Below, piece by piece: positions 45,658-55,938 of a DNA stretch of 64,000 bases. Below the pieces are notes generated by a model. That model was not told the DNA's origin and did not search any database. It worked only from the letters and a program-made list of their open reading frames with translations. The position numbers and the translations under genes are program-made. The DNA comes from Muriicola jejuensis (GTDB lineage Bacteria > Bacteroidota > Bacteroidia > Flavobacteriales > Flavobacteriaceae): contig NZ_JAABOP010000005.1 in the NCBI RefSeq assembly GCF_010671595.1, positions 62,001-126,000 of the forward strand, given 5' to 3'. Position 1 is the stretch's first letter. Every line of letters starts with the position of its first letter.

Positions 45658-47731
45658 CCGTCTTCACTGGCAGTTTACAGGTGTTGTTGCTGCAGACATA
45701 GATAAAGGTTTCCCCTTCAAAATACCGGTCGTCAAAAAGGGCGATCTCACTGGGTGTAAAGCTGCCCGCCACAAGGGCATTCGGAAGGAATAGTTTCTGG
45801 AATTCCAGAGAAAGGAGGGCTGCCTCCGGACCTACCGTCACGATCTCATAATAGGGATAGACCCTGCTTAACATCAACCGGGCCCAATAGGAGTAATTAG
45901 GGATGGCCTCCCCTACTCTGGGTTCCATCGTCTTCAGGAGTCGCCCTGCCTTTCCCATAGCCTCCTTGTCGTATTGGAGGTGCCCCAGAAGAATGAGGTT
46001 TTCGCAGACCATAGCATTGGGAGAGGGTATCACCCCGTCGTCTACCTTCAGGATGTCCGAGATGAGATCCGTATCCTGGTTATAGCGGTATAGACCTGAA
46101 TTTGCTTCGTAAAAACGTTTTTCGACCTCCTTCATAAGGCGATTGGCCATCTCTAGGTATGCGGTATCCAGCGTGGCCTGGTAAAGGGAAAAAGCCGCCC
46201 TGGCCATGAAGGCATAGTCTTCCAGGAAACCCTCCTCCCGGGTACTACCCGGCTTGTAGGAATGGATCAACCTCCCTTTTTCGAATGCCGTATCCATCAC
46301 GGCCTCGTACACCCGACGGGCCCTGTCGAGGAATTCCTGCTCCCCCGTTGCAGCATAGGCATCTACGAAGCCCGTGATCAGCAAGGCATTCCAGGAGGTA
46401 ATGATCTTATCGTCCTTCCTGGGAGCCACGCGTGACTTCCTGGCAGACAAGAGTTTATGGTGCCAGGATTCCAGACGGTTCCTAAAATCTGTCATTGACA
46501 TTCCATGCGACTGAGCAAATTCGCCTTCTTCCCCTGACCTGTACAGGACAAACCGGCCCCCTTCCCAGGCAGACGAAGGGCGAATGGAATAAAACTCGGC
46601 AAAGAGTTCAAATTCACCTCCCAGCACCTCCTTTAATTCCTTCTCTGTCCATGTGTAATAAGCCCCTTCAATACCTTCACTGTCTGCATCCATGGCGGCG
46701 AAATAACTCCCATCCGGTCCTTTCATTTCCCGATCTAGGTAGGCCGCGGTTTCAGTGATCACCCTCCTGTATGAGGGGTCTTTGTAAATGGCATAGGCCT
46801 TGGAAAAGAGGCTGAGGAGTTGTGCATTGTCATAAAGCATCTTCTCGAAGTGGGGCACTTTCCACTGAGGATCCGTGCTGTATCTGAAAAAGCCTCCTCC
46901 TACGTGATCGTAAATCCCCCCCTGAAGGATTTTGTCCAGGGTGTTTTTCGCAAATACATCTGCTTCCAGGTCCCCGGTTAGCCGGGCATAGTCCAGCAGG
47001 AAGCTGAGGTTTGCCGGCATGATGAACTTCTCCCTGCCAAGGTTGCCGCCCATTTCCATGTCCCACTGCGGTTTCCATCGGGCTACGGCCTCTAGGAGGT
47101 GCTCTGAGGAAAGGGGTGCTTCTGATTCGGCCCTGGGAATAAAATTGACCTCCGCCACCCCTTTGGCCACGCGGTCTGCGTAGTCTTCTGCCGCCTTTCG
47201 GTCTGCCCTGAATTTGGTGTTGACATTAGACAGAACATCCATCCATTGCCGTTTGGTGTGATAAGTACCGCCGTAAAGCGGTTTCCCGTTGGGTAGCAGG
47301 ATCACGTTCAGGGGCCAGCCTCCGCTGCCTGTCATAAGCTGTACGGCAGTCATGTAGACTTCATCCACATCGGGGCGTTCCTCCCGGTCTACCTTAATGC
47401 TGACAAAGTGCTCGTTCATGAGTTCGGCCACTTCCACGTCCTCAAAGGTCTCTTCTTCCATCACGTGGCACCAGTGGCAGGAAGAATATCCGATGCTGAC
47501 AATGATCAGTTTCTCCTCCTCACGGGCTTTCTCCAGTGCTTTTTCCCCCCAGGGCAACCAATTCACAGGATTGTGGGCGTGTTGCAGCAAATAGGGGCTG
47601 GTTTCGTGGACCAGGTCGTTGGTAAAGGGATGTTCTTCCCCCTTTGCCTCCCTGTTCTTACAGCCCAGGACGAGGCTAACAGAAATCAGAGCAGTCAGGG
47701 CATAGAAAAGTCGGTATAAGGGGACGTTCAC
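45614..47731 (-). CDS. DUF255/YyaL-type thioredoxin-domain lipoprotein
   Basis: The 705-aa protein starts at GTG (47729-47731), with a lipobox (LVLGC). The thioredoxin-like DUF255 domain has [17 protein letters not shown], the redox motif [10 protein letters not shown] and [12 protein letters not shown]-type residues ([15 protein letters not shown]). A long (alpha/alpha)6-barrel region resembling N-acylglucosamine 2-epimerases follows, with [17 protein letters not shown] and [13 protein letters not shown]. The family is widespread (SSP411/YyaL) with no settled function. Here it is predicted to be exported, which is less usual than the cytoplasmic form. It is convergent with the FG-GAP gene. 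Confidence 0.88.
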   Translation of the reverse strand: MNVPLYRLFYALTALISVSLVLGCKNREAKGEEHPFTNDLVHETSPYLLQHAHNPVNWLPWGEKALEKAREEEKLIIVSIGYSSCHWCHVMEEETFEDVEVAELMNEHFVSIKVDREERPDVDEVYMTAVQLMTGSGGWPLNVILLPNGKPLYGGTYHTKRQWMDVLSNVNTKFRADRKAAEDYADRVAKGVAEVNFIPRAESEAPLSSEHLLEAVARWKPQWDMEMGGNLGREKFIMPANLSFLLDYARLTGDLEADVFAKNTLDKILQGGIYDHVGGGFFRYSTDPQWKVPHFEKMLYDNAQLLSLFSKAYAIYKDPSYRRVITETAAYLDREMKGPDGSYFAAMDADSEGIEGAYYTWTEKELKEVLGGEFELFAEFYSIRPSSAWEGGRFVLYRSGEEGEFAQSHGMSMTDFRNRLESWHHKLLSARKSRVAPRKDDKIITSWNALLITGFVDAYAATGEQEFLDRARRVYEAVMDTAFEKGRLIHSYKPGSTREEGFLEDYAFMARAAFSLYQATLDTAYLEMANRLMKEVEKRFYEANSGLYRYNQDTDLISDILKVDDGVIPSPNAMVCENLILLGHLQYDKEAMGKAGRLLKTMEPRVGEAIPNYSYWARLMLSRVYPYYEIVTVGPEAALLSLEFQKLFLPNALVAGSFTPSEIALFDDRYFEGETFIYVCSNNTCKLPVKTVTEALQQLRDFRAY

Positions 47732-47778
47732 GTTTACATGCGGTTAGAAAGTCGAAAATACAATAATTCCGGCTATGC

Positions 47779-48513
47779 TCATTTTCTCTTCTGTTTGACC
47801 ATCCATTCGTAAAGGGCTTCAGTGGCATAGGCCTGTTCCCAAGAATTGTGACCTACCCCCTCGTAGACCGTAAAGGCGACATCGTATCCCATTTCTTTGA
47901 GGGCGGCGACCATGTCTTCTGATTCTGAAAATGGGATGGACTGGTCCTCCGTCCCGTGGAAGACCCATATGGGCAGCTCCCTGTCTATCCAGGAAGCATA
48001 GGGCACCGGAGCCATCCCGCAAACCACGGCCAGGGCAGCAAAGCGATCGGGGTACTGCACCGCCAGGTCCCAGGCGGCACTTCCTCCCCGGCTAAGGCCC
48101 GAGAGATAGATGCGTTTGGGATCCACCCTATGGTGGGCGATCACGGTATCTAGGAGTTGCATAACCGAGTGGACATTCCACCACTTTTTTTTGTGGGGGT
48201 TTTGGGGGGCCAGCACCATAAAGGGAAAGGGGTAGCCTTCGGCCAGCATTTTTGGGGGGCCGTTCTTCTTGAGTTCCCCCAGGGTTTCCCCGGATTCCCC
48301 TCCCCCGTGGAGGAAGAGCAGCAGGGGAAACAACTTCGAATCCTCCTTCTCATACTCCTTTGGGAAATACAGGTAGTATTGCAGGTTTTCCTTCAAGACG
48401 GTCTCCTCTTCCCCTTCGATAAGCTGTTTTTGGGCGGAGCAGGAATACAAAAAAAACAAGGTCCAAAATAACAACAATATTTTCTTACTCGTTATTGACA
48501 ACACATCTATCAT
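47779..48513 (-). CDS. Secreted alpha/beta-hydrolase (esterase/prolyl-oligopeptidase-like)
   Basis: The 244-aa protein has a lipobox-like signal (FFLYSC). The alpha/beta-hydrolase core has LLLFLHGGGESGET (oxyanion region) and the nucleophile elbow GLSRGGSAAW. GTEDQSIPF and GVGHNSWEQ complete the Ser-Asp-His triad. It resembles phospholipase/carboxylesterase and feruloyl-esterase-like enzymes that deacylate plant or algal glycans. It follows the DUF255 gene's start by 47 bp on the same strand. The substrate is unknown. Confidence 0.87.
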   Translation of the reverse strand: MIDVLSITSKKILLLFWTLFFLYSCSAQKQLIEGEEETVLKENLQYYLYFPKEYEKEDSKLFPLLLFLHGGGESGETLGELKKNGPPKMLAEGYPFPFMVLAPQNPHKKKWWNVHSVMQLLDTVIAHHRVDPKRIYLSGLSRGGSAAWDLAVQYPDRFAALAVVCGMAPVPYASWIDRELPIWVFHGTEDQSIPFSESEDMVAALKEMGYDVAFTVYEGVGHNSWEQAYATEALYEWMVKQKRK

Positions 48514-48659
48514 TATTCAATCTTATCAAACAGTGTGAGTACCTTATCCTTAAAATGTAATGGCGTCACAAGAATATGAACTATTACGGAAGTTTATCGA
48601 GACTTCTGTTGAAATTACCTAAAAATGATTAATCTGCTAAAATCTTTTATGCGCTTTTC

Positions 48660-48667
48660 TATATTTG
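48660..48667 (+). promoter_or_regulatory. -7 box of the TPR-MORN/DUF3857 operon
   Basis: A perfect TATATTTG ends four bases before the ATG at 48672. If used, the transcript would be leaderless or nearly so. No matching -33 element is visible, so it may be chance. Confidence 0.3.
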
Positions 48668-48671
48668 CTTA

Positions 48672-51600
48672 ATGACCAAAAAAGTACTTTTTTTCGCCCT
48701 CTTCTCCTCACTTATATGTTTTTCTCAGGAAAAAATTCCTTTCGTTGATCTGGATGTGATCTCAAGTCTGGCAACTGAAAGCTCCAGCCAAGGAGATTAT
48801 GAGAAAACACTGGAAATTCTGAACAGAATACATAAAAATGACTCGGCCTATTGTTCCGTCTTAATTTCCAAGACTTATTATCTCATGACTTTGAAAAGAT
48901 ATGAGGAAGCTATTGAAGTGGCTGACCTAGGATTGAAGGATTCTTGTGGGGACAATGACCGGTCTTTTTTCGTAAATAAAGGAGTGGCGTTATTGAATCA
49001 AAACAATACCTCTGCTGCTTTGGAAGTTTTCAACGAAGGTATTATTAGATTTCCTAAAAACAAGCTCCTTTGGTATAACAAGGGTGTGTGTCTTGAGAAA
49101 TTAGACCTGATTAACGAAGCAGTAGAAGCCTATGAGATGGCTATGACTTTGGATCCTTTCTATAAAAATACATACCTCCAGCTCGGGAATTTATGTTATA
49201 AACAAGAGTTAATTAGTCAGGCAATGATGGCGTATAATCTTTATGTGCTTTTAGAACCTGACGCGGAAAATGGATTAAGTGTCTTACAATCATTAGACAA
49301 TCTGGTTAAATCGAAGAATTCCAATCAGAAAGATCCGAAAATTGAGATTTCACCTGATGATGAAATATTTGAAGAATCGGATTTAATTATCAATAATAGA
49401 ATTGCTCTGAATGAAAAATATCAAACGGGAAATGAAATAACCATTGCGCTTGTCAAGCAGAATCATGTTCTTCTTCAAACGTTAAAAGACCTTAAGGGTG
49501 AAGGAGGTATTTGGATTTCAAAATTCGTTCCTTTCTACAATTGGATTACCGAAAGTGAAAAATTCGATCCATTCATTTACACATTGTGCAACGCAATTGA
49601 GAATGAAAATTTTAAAAAGGTCGTAGAAAAAAATGAAAAGGAGATTAAGAGTTTTATTGATTCATTTAGGGCTAAATGGCTTTCTATTGCACAAAGAGAA
49701 AAGATCGCTCGCAATGGTAAGGACTTGGTGGTTACCAATTATTATTCAGATGGATATGTAAGTGGGATTGGCCAAATGTCAGGTGAGGTACCTATAGGAA
49801 ATTGGGAATTCTATAATTCAGACGGCAGACAAACGGCATATGGAAAATTCGATGAATCAGGAAATCGCGAAGGGCAATGGGTTTGGTTCAATCAAAAGTC
49901 GGACACTAGCGAGGTCGCATTTTATTCTTCTGGTAAGTTAAATGGTCCTAACAGACAATTCTATGAAAATGGACGTATAAAAATTTCAACTTCCTACAAA
50001 AATGATGAATTAGAAGGTGAATATCTCTATTACAACGAACTCGGTGCTCTGCTGCAGGAAAAGTCATATAAAGAGGGGAAATTGGAGGGAAATTTTGTGG
50101 CCTATTTCAATGTGGGGAAAATTATACCTGAATTCAAGAGGACGTATAAAGCGGGAAACATAGATGGAATAGCCTATGAGTATTTTGCTGACGGGAACGT
50201 TTATTCAGAGATATATTTTGACAATGGCCAGAGAAATGGACCAGAAAAGACCTATTATATAAATGGAAATTTATCCATGGAATTTATGAATGTCAATGGA
50301 GTATCGAATGGTCCGTATAAAACTTATTACTTCAGCGGCACGATCAAAGAAGAAGGCAATTTAGTAGAGGGCAACTACCACGGTAATTGGCGAACCTATT
50401 ATCAAGATGGCACCGTGCAGAGTATTTATAAATATGATAATGGATTAATCGATGGGCTTTATCAATACTTCGATGCGGATGGTAAACCCTACTATGAATA
50501 TGAGTATAGGAAAGGAGAAGTAATCGCTTACAGATATTTTGATAAAAAAGCCCGTATCCTTACTGAAAATCGCAAAAAAGGAGGGGAGTTTTACTATAAA
50601 GGGTACTCACCCCAGGGCGTTCTGACGTCTGAAGGTCTTTATGACATAAAAGGCGGTAAAACAGGTGAGTGGAAGTACTACTCAAATAATGGTACAATTT
50701 CCGCCCTAGGTATTTACCAAGAAAACAAGTTGGAAGGAAATTACACGAGCTACTATAAAAACGGGACAGTCGAATCTATCACTCCTTATAAGAATGATTC
50801 TCTAGCCGGCTATTACTCAGATTCTCATATTGATGGAAAACTAAAAACTCAAGGCTGGTATAAAGATAATGTTCAATCTGGCGAATGGAGGACCTACTTC
50901 GGAGACGGGACCTTAGAAAAAATAAATTTCTATCATAACGGACTTCTTCATGGGGAGCAAATTTTCTTTGCAGGTAACGGAAAGAAAATTAATCAAACCT
51001 ATTATCGATTTGGAAATCTATTGAAAGAAATTTTCCTTGATGCCAATGGGAAAATTTATGAAACCTTGAATTACGAGGATAAGTCCGGGAAATTTGATAT
51101 GCGAAGCAAGCATATCAATGGGGCTACCAATAAAATTATTTCCTATTTGAATGGAGTACCACATGGGCCGTACCAAAAATTTGATGCCTACGGAGTCTCA
51201 AGAATAAACGGTAATTTTCTGAATGGTTCGGAAAATGGGGAATGGAAATGGTATCATGCTAGCGGATCTATCGAACGCGAAGCTCCCCTGGTACTGGGTA
51301 CCCTGAATGGTGAAGTAAAAAATTATTACGAGAACGGGGGCATCGAGAGCACTTATTATTACGAATATGGTTCCTCTGAAAAAACATGGACCACTTACTA
51401 CGATAATGGTAACAAAAACACTTCTACTGAATATAAAAACGACCTACTCCACGGAAAGAAAGTGTTTTACAGTAGCGATGGACATACTCAACTCATCAGG
51501 TTTTATGAGCGTGGAAGGTTAATTGGTTACAGCTATCTGGATCAGAATTCAGAAGAATTACCTATGATTCCACTCGAGAATGAAACCGGTATTATTAGAG

Positions 51601-51959
51601 CCTTTTACAGCAATGGCAATCCTTCGAGAGAAATGGAATACGCAAATGGCGATATCGTCAATATCTACAGAGAATTCTATTACTCAGGCGGGCTAGCAGA
51701 GGAGATTCCGTTTCTATTGGGGGAATATCAGGGAACTAGAAAAGAGTTCTATGCTAATGGAACTCTTAAGAAAACAGAGGAATACAACTTGGGTGATTTA
51801 CATGGTGTCACAGAAGAATATTTTGAAAATGGCAGTCTGAAGAGGGTACAAAATTTTAGGAATGGAGAAAAAAATGGACCTACTATCCTCTACAACAAGG
51901 AAGGAAAAATAGAGTCGCAAGAGGAGTATTTTAACGGAGAAGTCATCTCTACCATATGA
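48672..51959 (+). CDS. Secreted TPR plus MORN-like (YwqK-type) repeat protein, 1095 aa
   Basis: A signal peptide (MTKKVLFFALFSSLICFSQ) is followed by TPR-like helical repeats (about 30-215) and a helical spacer. A very long array of ~23-residue MORN-variant/YwqK repeats then runs from about residue 350 to the end. The repeats have the form G-x-W-x-x-Y-Y-x-N-G followed by a YxNG or FxNG step. I count roughly 30. MORN repeats form long beta-sheet rods that bind membranes or proteins; the YwqK label 'antitoxin' is only a domain name. It is the first gene of a three-gene unit (seven bases to the next), clearly more AT-rich than its surroundings. Function unknown. Confidence 0.88.
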   Translation: MTKKVLFFALFSSLICFSQEKIPFVDLDVISSLATESSSQGDYEKTLEILNRIHKNDSAYCSVLISKTYYLMTLKRYEEAIEVADLGLKDSCGDNDRSFFVNKGVALLNQNNTSAALEVFNEGIIRFPKNKLLWYNKGVCLEKLDLINEAVEAYEMAMTLDPFYKNTYLQLGNLCYKQELISQAMMAYNLYVLLEPDAENGLSVLQSLDNLVKSKNSNQKDPKIEISPDDEIFEESDLIINNRIALNEKYQTGNEITIALVKQNHVLLQTLKDLKGEGGIWISKFVPFYNWITESEKFDPFIYTLCNAIENENFKKVVEKNEKEIKSFIDSFRAKWLSIAQREKIARNGKDLVVTNYYSDGYVSGIGQMSGEVPIGNWEFYNSDGRQTAYGKFDESGNREGQWVWFNQKSDTSEVAFYSSGKLNGPNRQFYENGRIKISTSYKNDELEGEYLYYNELGALLQEKSYKEGKLEGNFVAYFNVGKIIPEFKRTYKAGNIDGIAYEYFADGNVYSEIYFDNGQRNGPEKTYYINGNLSMEFMNVNGVSNGPYKTYYFSGTIKEEGNLVEGNYHGNWRTYYQDGTVQSIYKYDNGLIDGLYQYFDADGKPYYEYEYRKGEVIAYRYFDKKARILTENRKKGGEFYYKGYSPQGVLTSEGLYDIKGGKTGEWKYYSNNGTISALGIYQENKLEGNYTSYYKNGTVESITPYKNDSLAGYYSDSHIDGKLKTQGWYKDNVQSGEWRTYFGDGTLEKINFYHNGLLHGEQIFFAGNGKKINQTYYRFGNLLKEIFLDANGKIYETLNYEDKSGKFDMRSKHINGATNKIISYLNGVPHGPYQKFDAYGVSRINGNFLNGSENGEWKWYHASGSIEREAPLVLGTLNGEVKNYYENGGIESTYYYEYGSSEKTWTTYYDNGNKNTSTEYKNDLLHGKKVFYSSDGHTQLIRFYERGRLIGYSYLDQNSEELPMIPLENETGIIRAFYSNGNPSREMEYANGDIVNIYREFYYSGGLAEEIPFLLGEYQGTRKEFYANGTLKKTEEYNLGDLHGVTEEYFENGSLKRVQNFRNGEKNGPTILYNKEGKIESQEEYFNGEVISTI

Positions 51960-51966
51960 GAAAGGA

Positions 51967-53883
51967 ATGATTCGATTGTTTTTATGCCTGATTCTGCTGG
52001 GTCCGTCTCTCAATGGCCAGATTTCTTCCGAATCATTGAAGTATAGTTCTGAATATCCAAATGCCCATTCGGTCAGGCTCATTCAGGATATACAACTTAC
52101 CATCAAAGTGGTCAAAGGTGAACTGGATATAACCCAGGAAATACTGGAAGAAGACCTATTCCTGGATGAAAGTGCGACTCTTAAATCAAAAAGATCCTTA
52201 AGTTTTTCATCATTCTTTGATATTGATGAAATTGAAGCATCGTCATTTATTTCCCGGAATGGTAAAATAGAGGAGCTCAAGGTAGAAGAGTTTAAAGAAA
52301 AGGATGAACTGGACGATTCCTTTTACGATGATTCCAGGTCCATTAATTTTGTATTTCCCGCCCTGGAAAAAGGTACCAAAACCCGTTTAAAATATATCAG
52401 AAAGATAAATAATCCCAGATTCCTTACGCCCTTCTATTTTGGAAATATCTTCCCTACTATAACAAGCAGGTTTACGGTGATCGCTGATAACGAAGTAGAT
52501 TTGGTTTTCAATGACTTCAACACGGAAAATACAGCGATTGATTTCCATAAAAAAGAAGGCAGGAAGACAACTACTTACATCTGGGAAGTGCGGAATCTGG
52601 ATGAGTTCGAATTTGAAGATAATGCTCCCAATTATAGAACTGTGGTACCCCACATTCTACCCGTAATTAAGTCTTATAAATCAGGTGGTGAGATCCGGCC
52701 TTTGCTCGGGCAAGTTCAAGATCTTTATAACTGGTACTATTCTCTTATTGAAAACATAAATAATGATCCACCTGAGGAAGAACTTCAATTGTTGGTGGAT
52801 AGCATTACCAACGCTCAATCAACGGAATTTGAAAAAGTAAAAGCGCTCTACTATTGGACGCAGGAAAATATAAAATACGTGGCTTTCGAATATGCGCTTG
52901 GGGGATTTATCCCAAGGGATGCAAATGAGGTTTTTGTGAAGAAGTATGGAGATTGTAAGGATAATTCCAGTATTCTGAATAAAATGCTTCAATTGGCGGG
53001 TATCGAAAGTTACCTTACCTGGATAGGCACCAGGGAAATTCCTTATTCATATTCGGAAATGCCCACGCCGTTAGTAGACAACCATATGATCCTATCGTAT
53101 ATAATAAATGATTCGACCTATTTCCTAGACGCTACAGGCAGGTATAATCCTATTGAGTTCCCCAGTTCGTTCATACAGGGAAAAGAGGCTCTAATTGGTT
53201 TAAGCAAGGATAGATACAAGATCGCAACCGTCCCCGTGGTTGACGCTGAAAAAAACAGTTTCCAAGACCAAACCGTTCTGCATATTAATGATGGAACCAT
53301 CATTGGGAATACTCAAGTAAAGATGGCTGGTTATGTAAAGATGGATTATCTCTATGATCTGGAAAAAGTCAAGAGTAAAGACAAATCGATAGAGTATCAT
53401 AATTCCAAATTCACTAAAGGAAATAACAGCTTTTTGATAACAGATCTCTATGCCGAATCTGCAGACCCTTATGATGAATTCCAGGATCTTACCTATGAAT
53501 TTAAAATATCCAATTATACCAAAACCCTGGGAAATGAGCTTTATATCAACTTGAACCTGAACAAAAAAGCCCTTGAATTCAAATCCGAAGAAGATCGTAA
53601 AAATCCAGTTGAGTATGAGTATAAGCATTTTTATGAATATTCAACCATCTTGGAAGTTCCGGAGGGATATTACGTTGAATATCTGCCAGAAGATATTGAA
53701 GTCAAAAGTGATCTATTTAGCGCCTCTGTTCAATATGAAAAAAATGAAAACACTTTGAAATATTACCATAAGATCAGGCTGAACTCCTTGGTGGTAGATC
53801 TCGAAGGACAGAAAGCAATAAATTCATTGATTGAGAAAGTAGAACAAGCATATATGGAAGTTGTTGTGCTTTCAAAAATTTAA
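51967..53883 (+). CDS. DUF3857 / transglutaminase-like protein with intact catalytic triad
   Basis: The 638-aa protein has a signal peptide (MIRLFLCLILLGPSLNGQ) and an N-terminal DUF3857 beta domain (about 30-215). A transglutaminase-like core follows with Cys330 in KYGDCKDNSS, His373 in VDNHMIL and Asp388 in YFLDAT, the papain-like triad. A C-terminal beta domain completes it. Relatives may act as periplasmic proteases, amidases or cross-linking enzymes, but no member's substrate is firmly known to me. It begins seven bases after the MORN gene and ends 11 bases before a second DUF3857 gene. Base composition is AT-rich like its two partners. Confidence 0.88.
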   Translation: MIRLFLCLILLGPSLNGQISSESLKYSSEYPNAHSVRLIQDIQLTIKVVKGELDITQEILEEDLFLDESATLKSKRSLSFSSFFDIDEIEASSFISRNGKIEELKVEEFKEKDELDDSFYDDSRSINFVFPALEKGTKTRLKYIRKINNPRFLTPFYFGNIFPTITSRFTVIADNEVDLVFNDFNTENTAIDFHKKEGRKTTTYIWEVRNLDEFEFEDNAPNYRTVVPHILPVIKSYKSGGEIRPLLGQVQDLYNWYYSLIENINNDPPEEELQLLVDSITNAQSTEFEKVKALYYWTQENIKYVAFEYALGGFIPRDANEVFVKKYGDCKDNSSILNKMLQLAGIESYLTWIGTREIPYSYSEMPTPLVDNHMILSYIINDSTYFLDATGRYNPIEFPSSFIQGKEALIGLSKDRYKIATVPVVDAEKNSFQDQTVLHINDGTIIGNTQVKMAGYVKMDYLYDLEKVKSKDKSIEYHNSKFTKGNNSFLITDLYAESADPYDEFQDLTYEFKISNYTKTLGNELYINLNLNKKALEFKSEEDRKNPVEYEYKHFYEYSTILEVPEGYYVEYLPEDIEVKSDLFSASVQYEKNENTLKYYHKIRLNSLVVDLEGQKAINSLIEKVEQAYMEVVVLSKI

Positions 53884-53894
53884 TCACAGTATAT

Positions 53895-55865
53895 ATGAAA
53901 ATAGCATTGAGAATTTCCATTCTATTTCTAACCGAGCTTATGCTCGGGCAAAGTGTGCCTTTTTACGAAAGTTATTCCTGGGAGGAATATCCAAAATACG
54001 AGGTTAAAGATCTCACTTCCGAAATTAAGAGCCTTAGAGAAAAATTTGTGATTGAGTTTTTTTACACAGAAGATGGTTCACTAACGGAATACTATCTGGA
54101 GCACAAGGCCCTGTGGTTGAATAGCGACGACAAAATTGAAGACTATAATAAAATCTATCTCCCCTATTCCTCAAATTCTGAGTTGATAGTAAACAAAGCC
54201 AGGGTGATCAACAGGAACGGCAAGACGATCGAACTAGACAGTTCCAAAATTTTTGTCGCAAAAGATGAGGAAACAGGAAAGAACTACAAATACTTCGCCT
54301 TTGAAGGGGTCGAAAAAGGAAGTATAATCGAATATTACTACGTCGAGAAAAAATACCCGGTATACAAGGGAACAGCTTTCAGATTACAGGGTTCATATGA
54401 TAAAGAAAATGTGATGTTTGATCTCTTATCTCCCGAAAATCTGTTTTTTGAATTTAAATCTTACAACGGTCTTCCAGAGGTTGAAAAAGATACTCTTGTG
54501 AAAGGTAAACTCAACTGGAAGCTTCGGATAAAAGAAATATCTGGCCTCGAAGAAGAGGATCAATCTCCATATCAGGCTTCAAGAGGGATGTTGGTGTATA
54601 AATTAGATAAGAACCTCAAAAATAATATGTCGGATATTTCTTCCTATGGGATAGTATCTCAAAATATTCACGAATATTATTACAAAGCTCAATCTAAAAA
54701 AGTGGATGGGTCCATCAATAAATTCATTGAACAACATATCGGTGGAGACAAAAATCTGCCAATGGATGAAATCATTAGAACTCTCGATAGAGCTATTAAA
54801 ACACAGATCTATAAATCTGTAGGCCAGGGAGAAGAACTGGAGAATCTGGAGCTCATTCTAAACAAGAATGTTGCGAATGCAACGGGGCTTATTAAACTGT
54901 ATGCAGCAATCTTCCAACACCTGGATATAGATCATGAAATCGTGATAACCTGTGATCGGTCTGAACAAAAATTTGACAAGGAATTCGAAGCCAATAATTT
55001 TTTGACAGACTTTTTATTTTATTTCCCTGCGACAAATTCCTACCTCTCCCCTACAATTACGAACTCCAGATATGGATTTCCCCCGGGAAATCTCACGGAC
55101 ACCTATGGGTTATTCATTAAGGAAATTAAGGTCGGTGATTTTACTTCCGGACTTGGAAGGATCAAATTCATAGAACCGGTAAAAGCAGAAAAAACAGTCG
55201 ATAGAATGACGATAGATGTCAAATTTGACGATTCGGATCCCGTTAAAAATACCGTGTCACTTCAGCGCTCTTTTTCTGGATACTACGGGATGTCTATTCA
55301 TCCCTACATGGGATTAATTAAGGAAATGGACAGGGATGAATTAATAGAAAATCTGGCCAAAACAATGAATAAAAATGTTGATGTGACCAAAAAAGAGGTT
55401 CACAACCAAGGACCTGAAAATTTTGGTGTGAAACCCCTTGTATTTGATATTGAACTGGAATCAAGGTCTTTTACTGAAAAGGCCGGCAAAAAATTACTTT
55501 TTAAGGTAGGAGAACTCATTGGTCAGCAAATACAGATGTATCAGGAAAAGAAAAGGGTTCTGCCTCTTGAAAATGAATTTATGAGGAGTTATTATCGAAC
55601 CATTAAAGTTCAACTTCCCGCAGGCTACAAAGTAGTAAACCTGGATGATATAAATATAAACAACGTCTATGTAGAAGGTGGACATGAAGTTTTAAGTTTT
55701 AAATCTTATTATTCATTGGATGGACAAACTCTTACCATTACCGCCGATGAACACTATAAACGCAATATTATAGATACACCGATTTTTGAAGATTTCCGAA
55801 GGGTGATTAACAGTGCTGCGGACTTCAATAAAATCACCCTCATTATTGAACCCACTGAAAAGTAA
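53895..55865 (+). CDS. DUF3857 protein with degenerate transglutaminase-like core
   Basis: The 656-aa protein has a signal peptide (about 1-19), the same domain order as the preceding gene and a recognisable DUF3857 N-terminus (YLPYSSNSELIVNKARVINR). In the core, the segment LNKNVANATGLIKLYAAIFQ aligns with the partner's GDCKDNSS region, with Ala329 at the cysteine position. The histidine and aspartate positions fall in NNFLTDF and SYLSPT, with no His or Asp in place. It therefore looks like a pseudoenzyme that may bind rather than cut. No frameshift or stop is seen, so it is under selection as a protein. It is the third gene of the AT-rich operon. Confidence 0.82.
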   Translation: MKIALRISILFLTELMLGQSVPFYESYSWEEYPKYEVKDLTSEIKSLREKFVIEFFYTEDGSLTEYYLEHKALWLNSDDKIEDYNKIYLPYSSNSELIVNKARVINRNGKTIELDSSKIFVAKDEETGKNYKYFAFEGVEKGSIIEYYYVEKKYPVYKGTAFRLQGSYDKENVMFDLLSPENLFFEFKSYNGLPEVEKDTLVKGKLNWKLRIKEISGLEEEDQSPYQASRGMLVYKLDKNLKNNMSDISSYGIVSQNIHEYYYKAQSKKVDGSINKFIEQHIGGDKNLPMDEIIRTLDRAIKTQIYKSVGQGEELENLELILNKNVANATGLIKLYAAIFQHLDIDHEIVITCDRSEQKFDKEFEANNFLTDFLFYFPATNSYLSPTITNSRYGFPPGNLTDTYGLFIKEIKVGDFTSGLGRIKFIEPVKAEKTVDRMTIDVKFDDSDPVKNTVSLQRSFSGYYGMSIHPYMGLIKEMDRDELIENLAKTMNKNVDVTKKEVHNQGPENFGVKPLVFDIELESRSFTEKAGKKLLFKVGELIGQQIQMYQEKKRVLPLENEFMRSYYRTIKVQLPAGYKVVNLDDININNVYVEGGHEVLSFKSYYSLDGQTLTITADEHYKRNIIDTPIFEDFRRVINSAADFNKITLIIEPTEK

Positions 55866-55938
55866 AACGGTTTTATAAGCTTCTACTTTTGGTTACTTCG
55901 GGATTAATCTATACCAGAATTGTAGATTGAGTAATTGA

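Noticed and set aside
48187-48265. Runs of G (GGGGG, GGGGGG, GGG, GGGG) as a G-quadruplex
   Set aside because: They lie within the esterase coding region and encode Pro/Gly-rich residues on the other strand; loop lengths are uneven. The run may be chance.
48672-51959. Toxin-antitoxin system suggested by the YwqK name
   Set aside because: The name is a domain label only; no toxin gene pattern is adjacent and the protein is exported.
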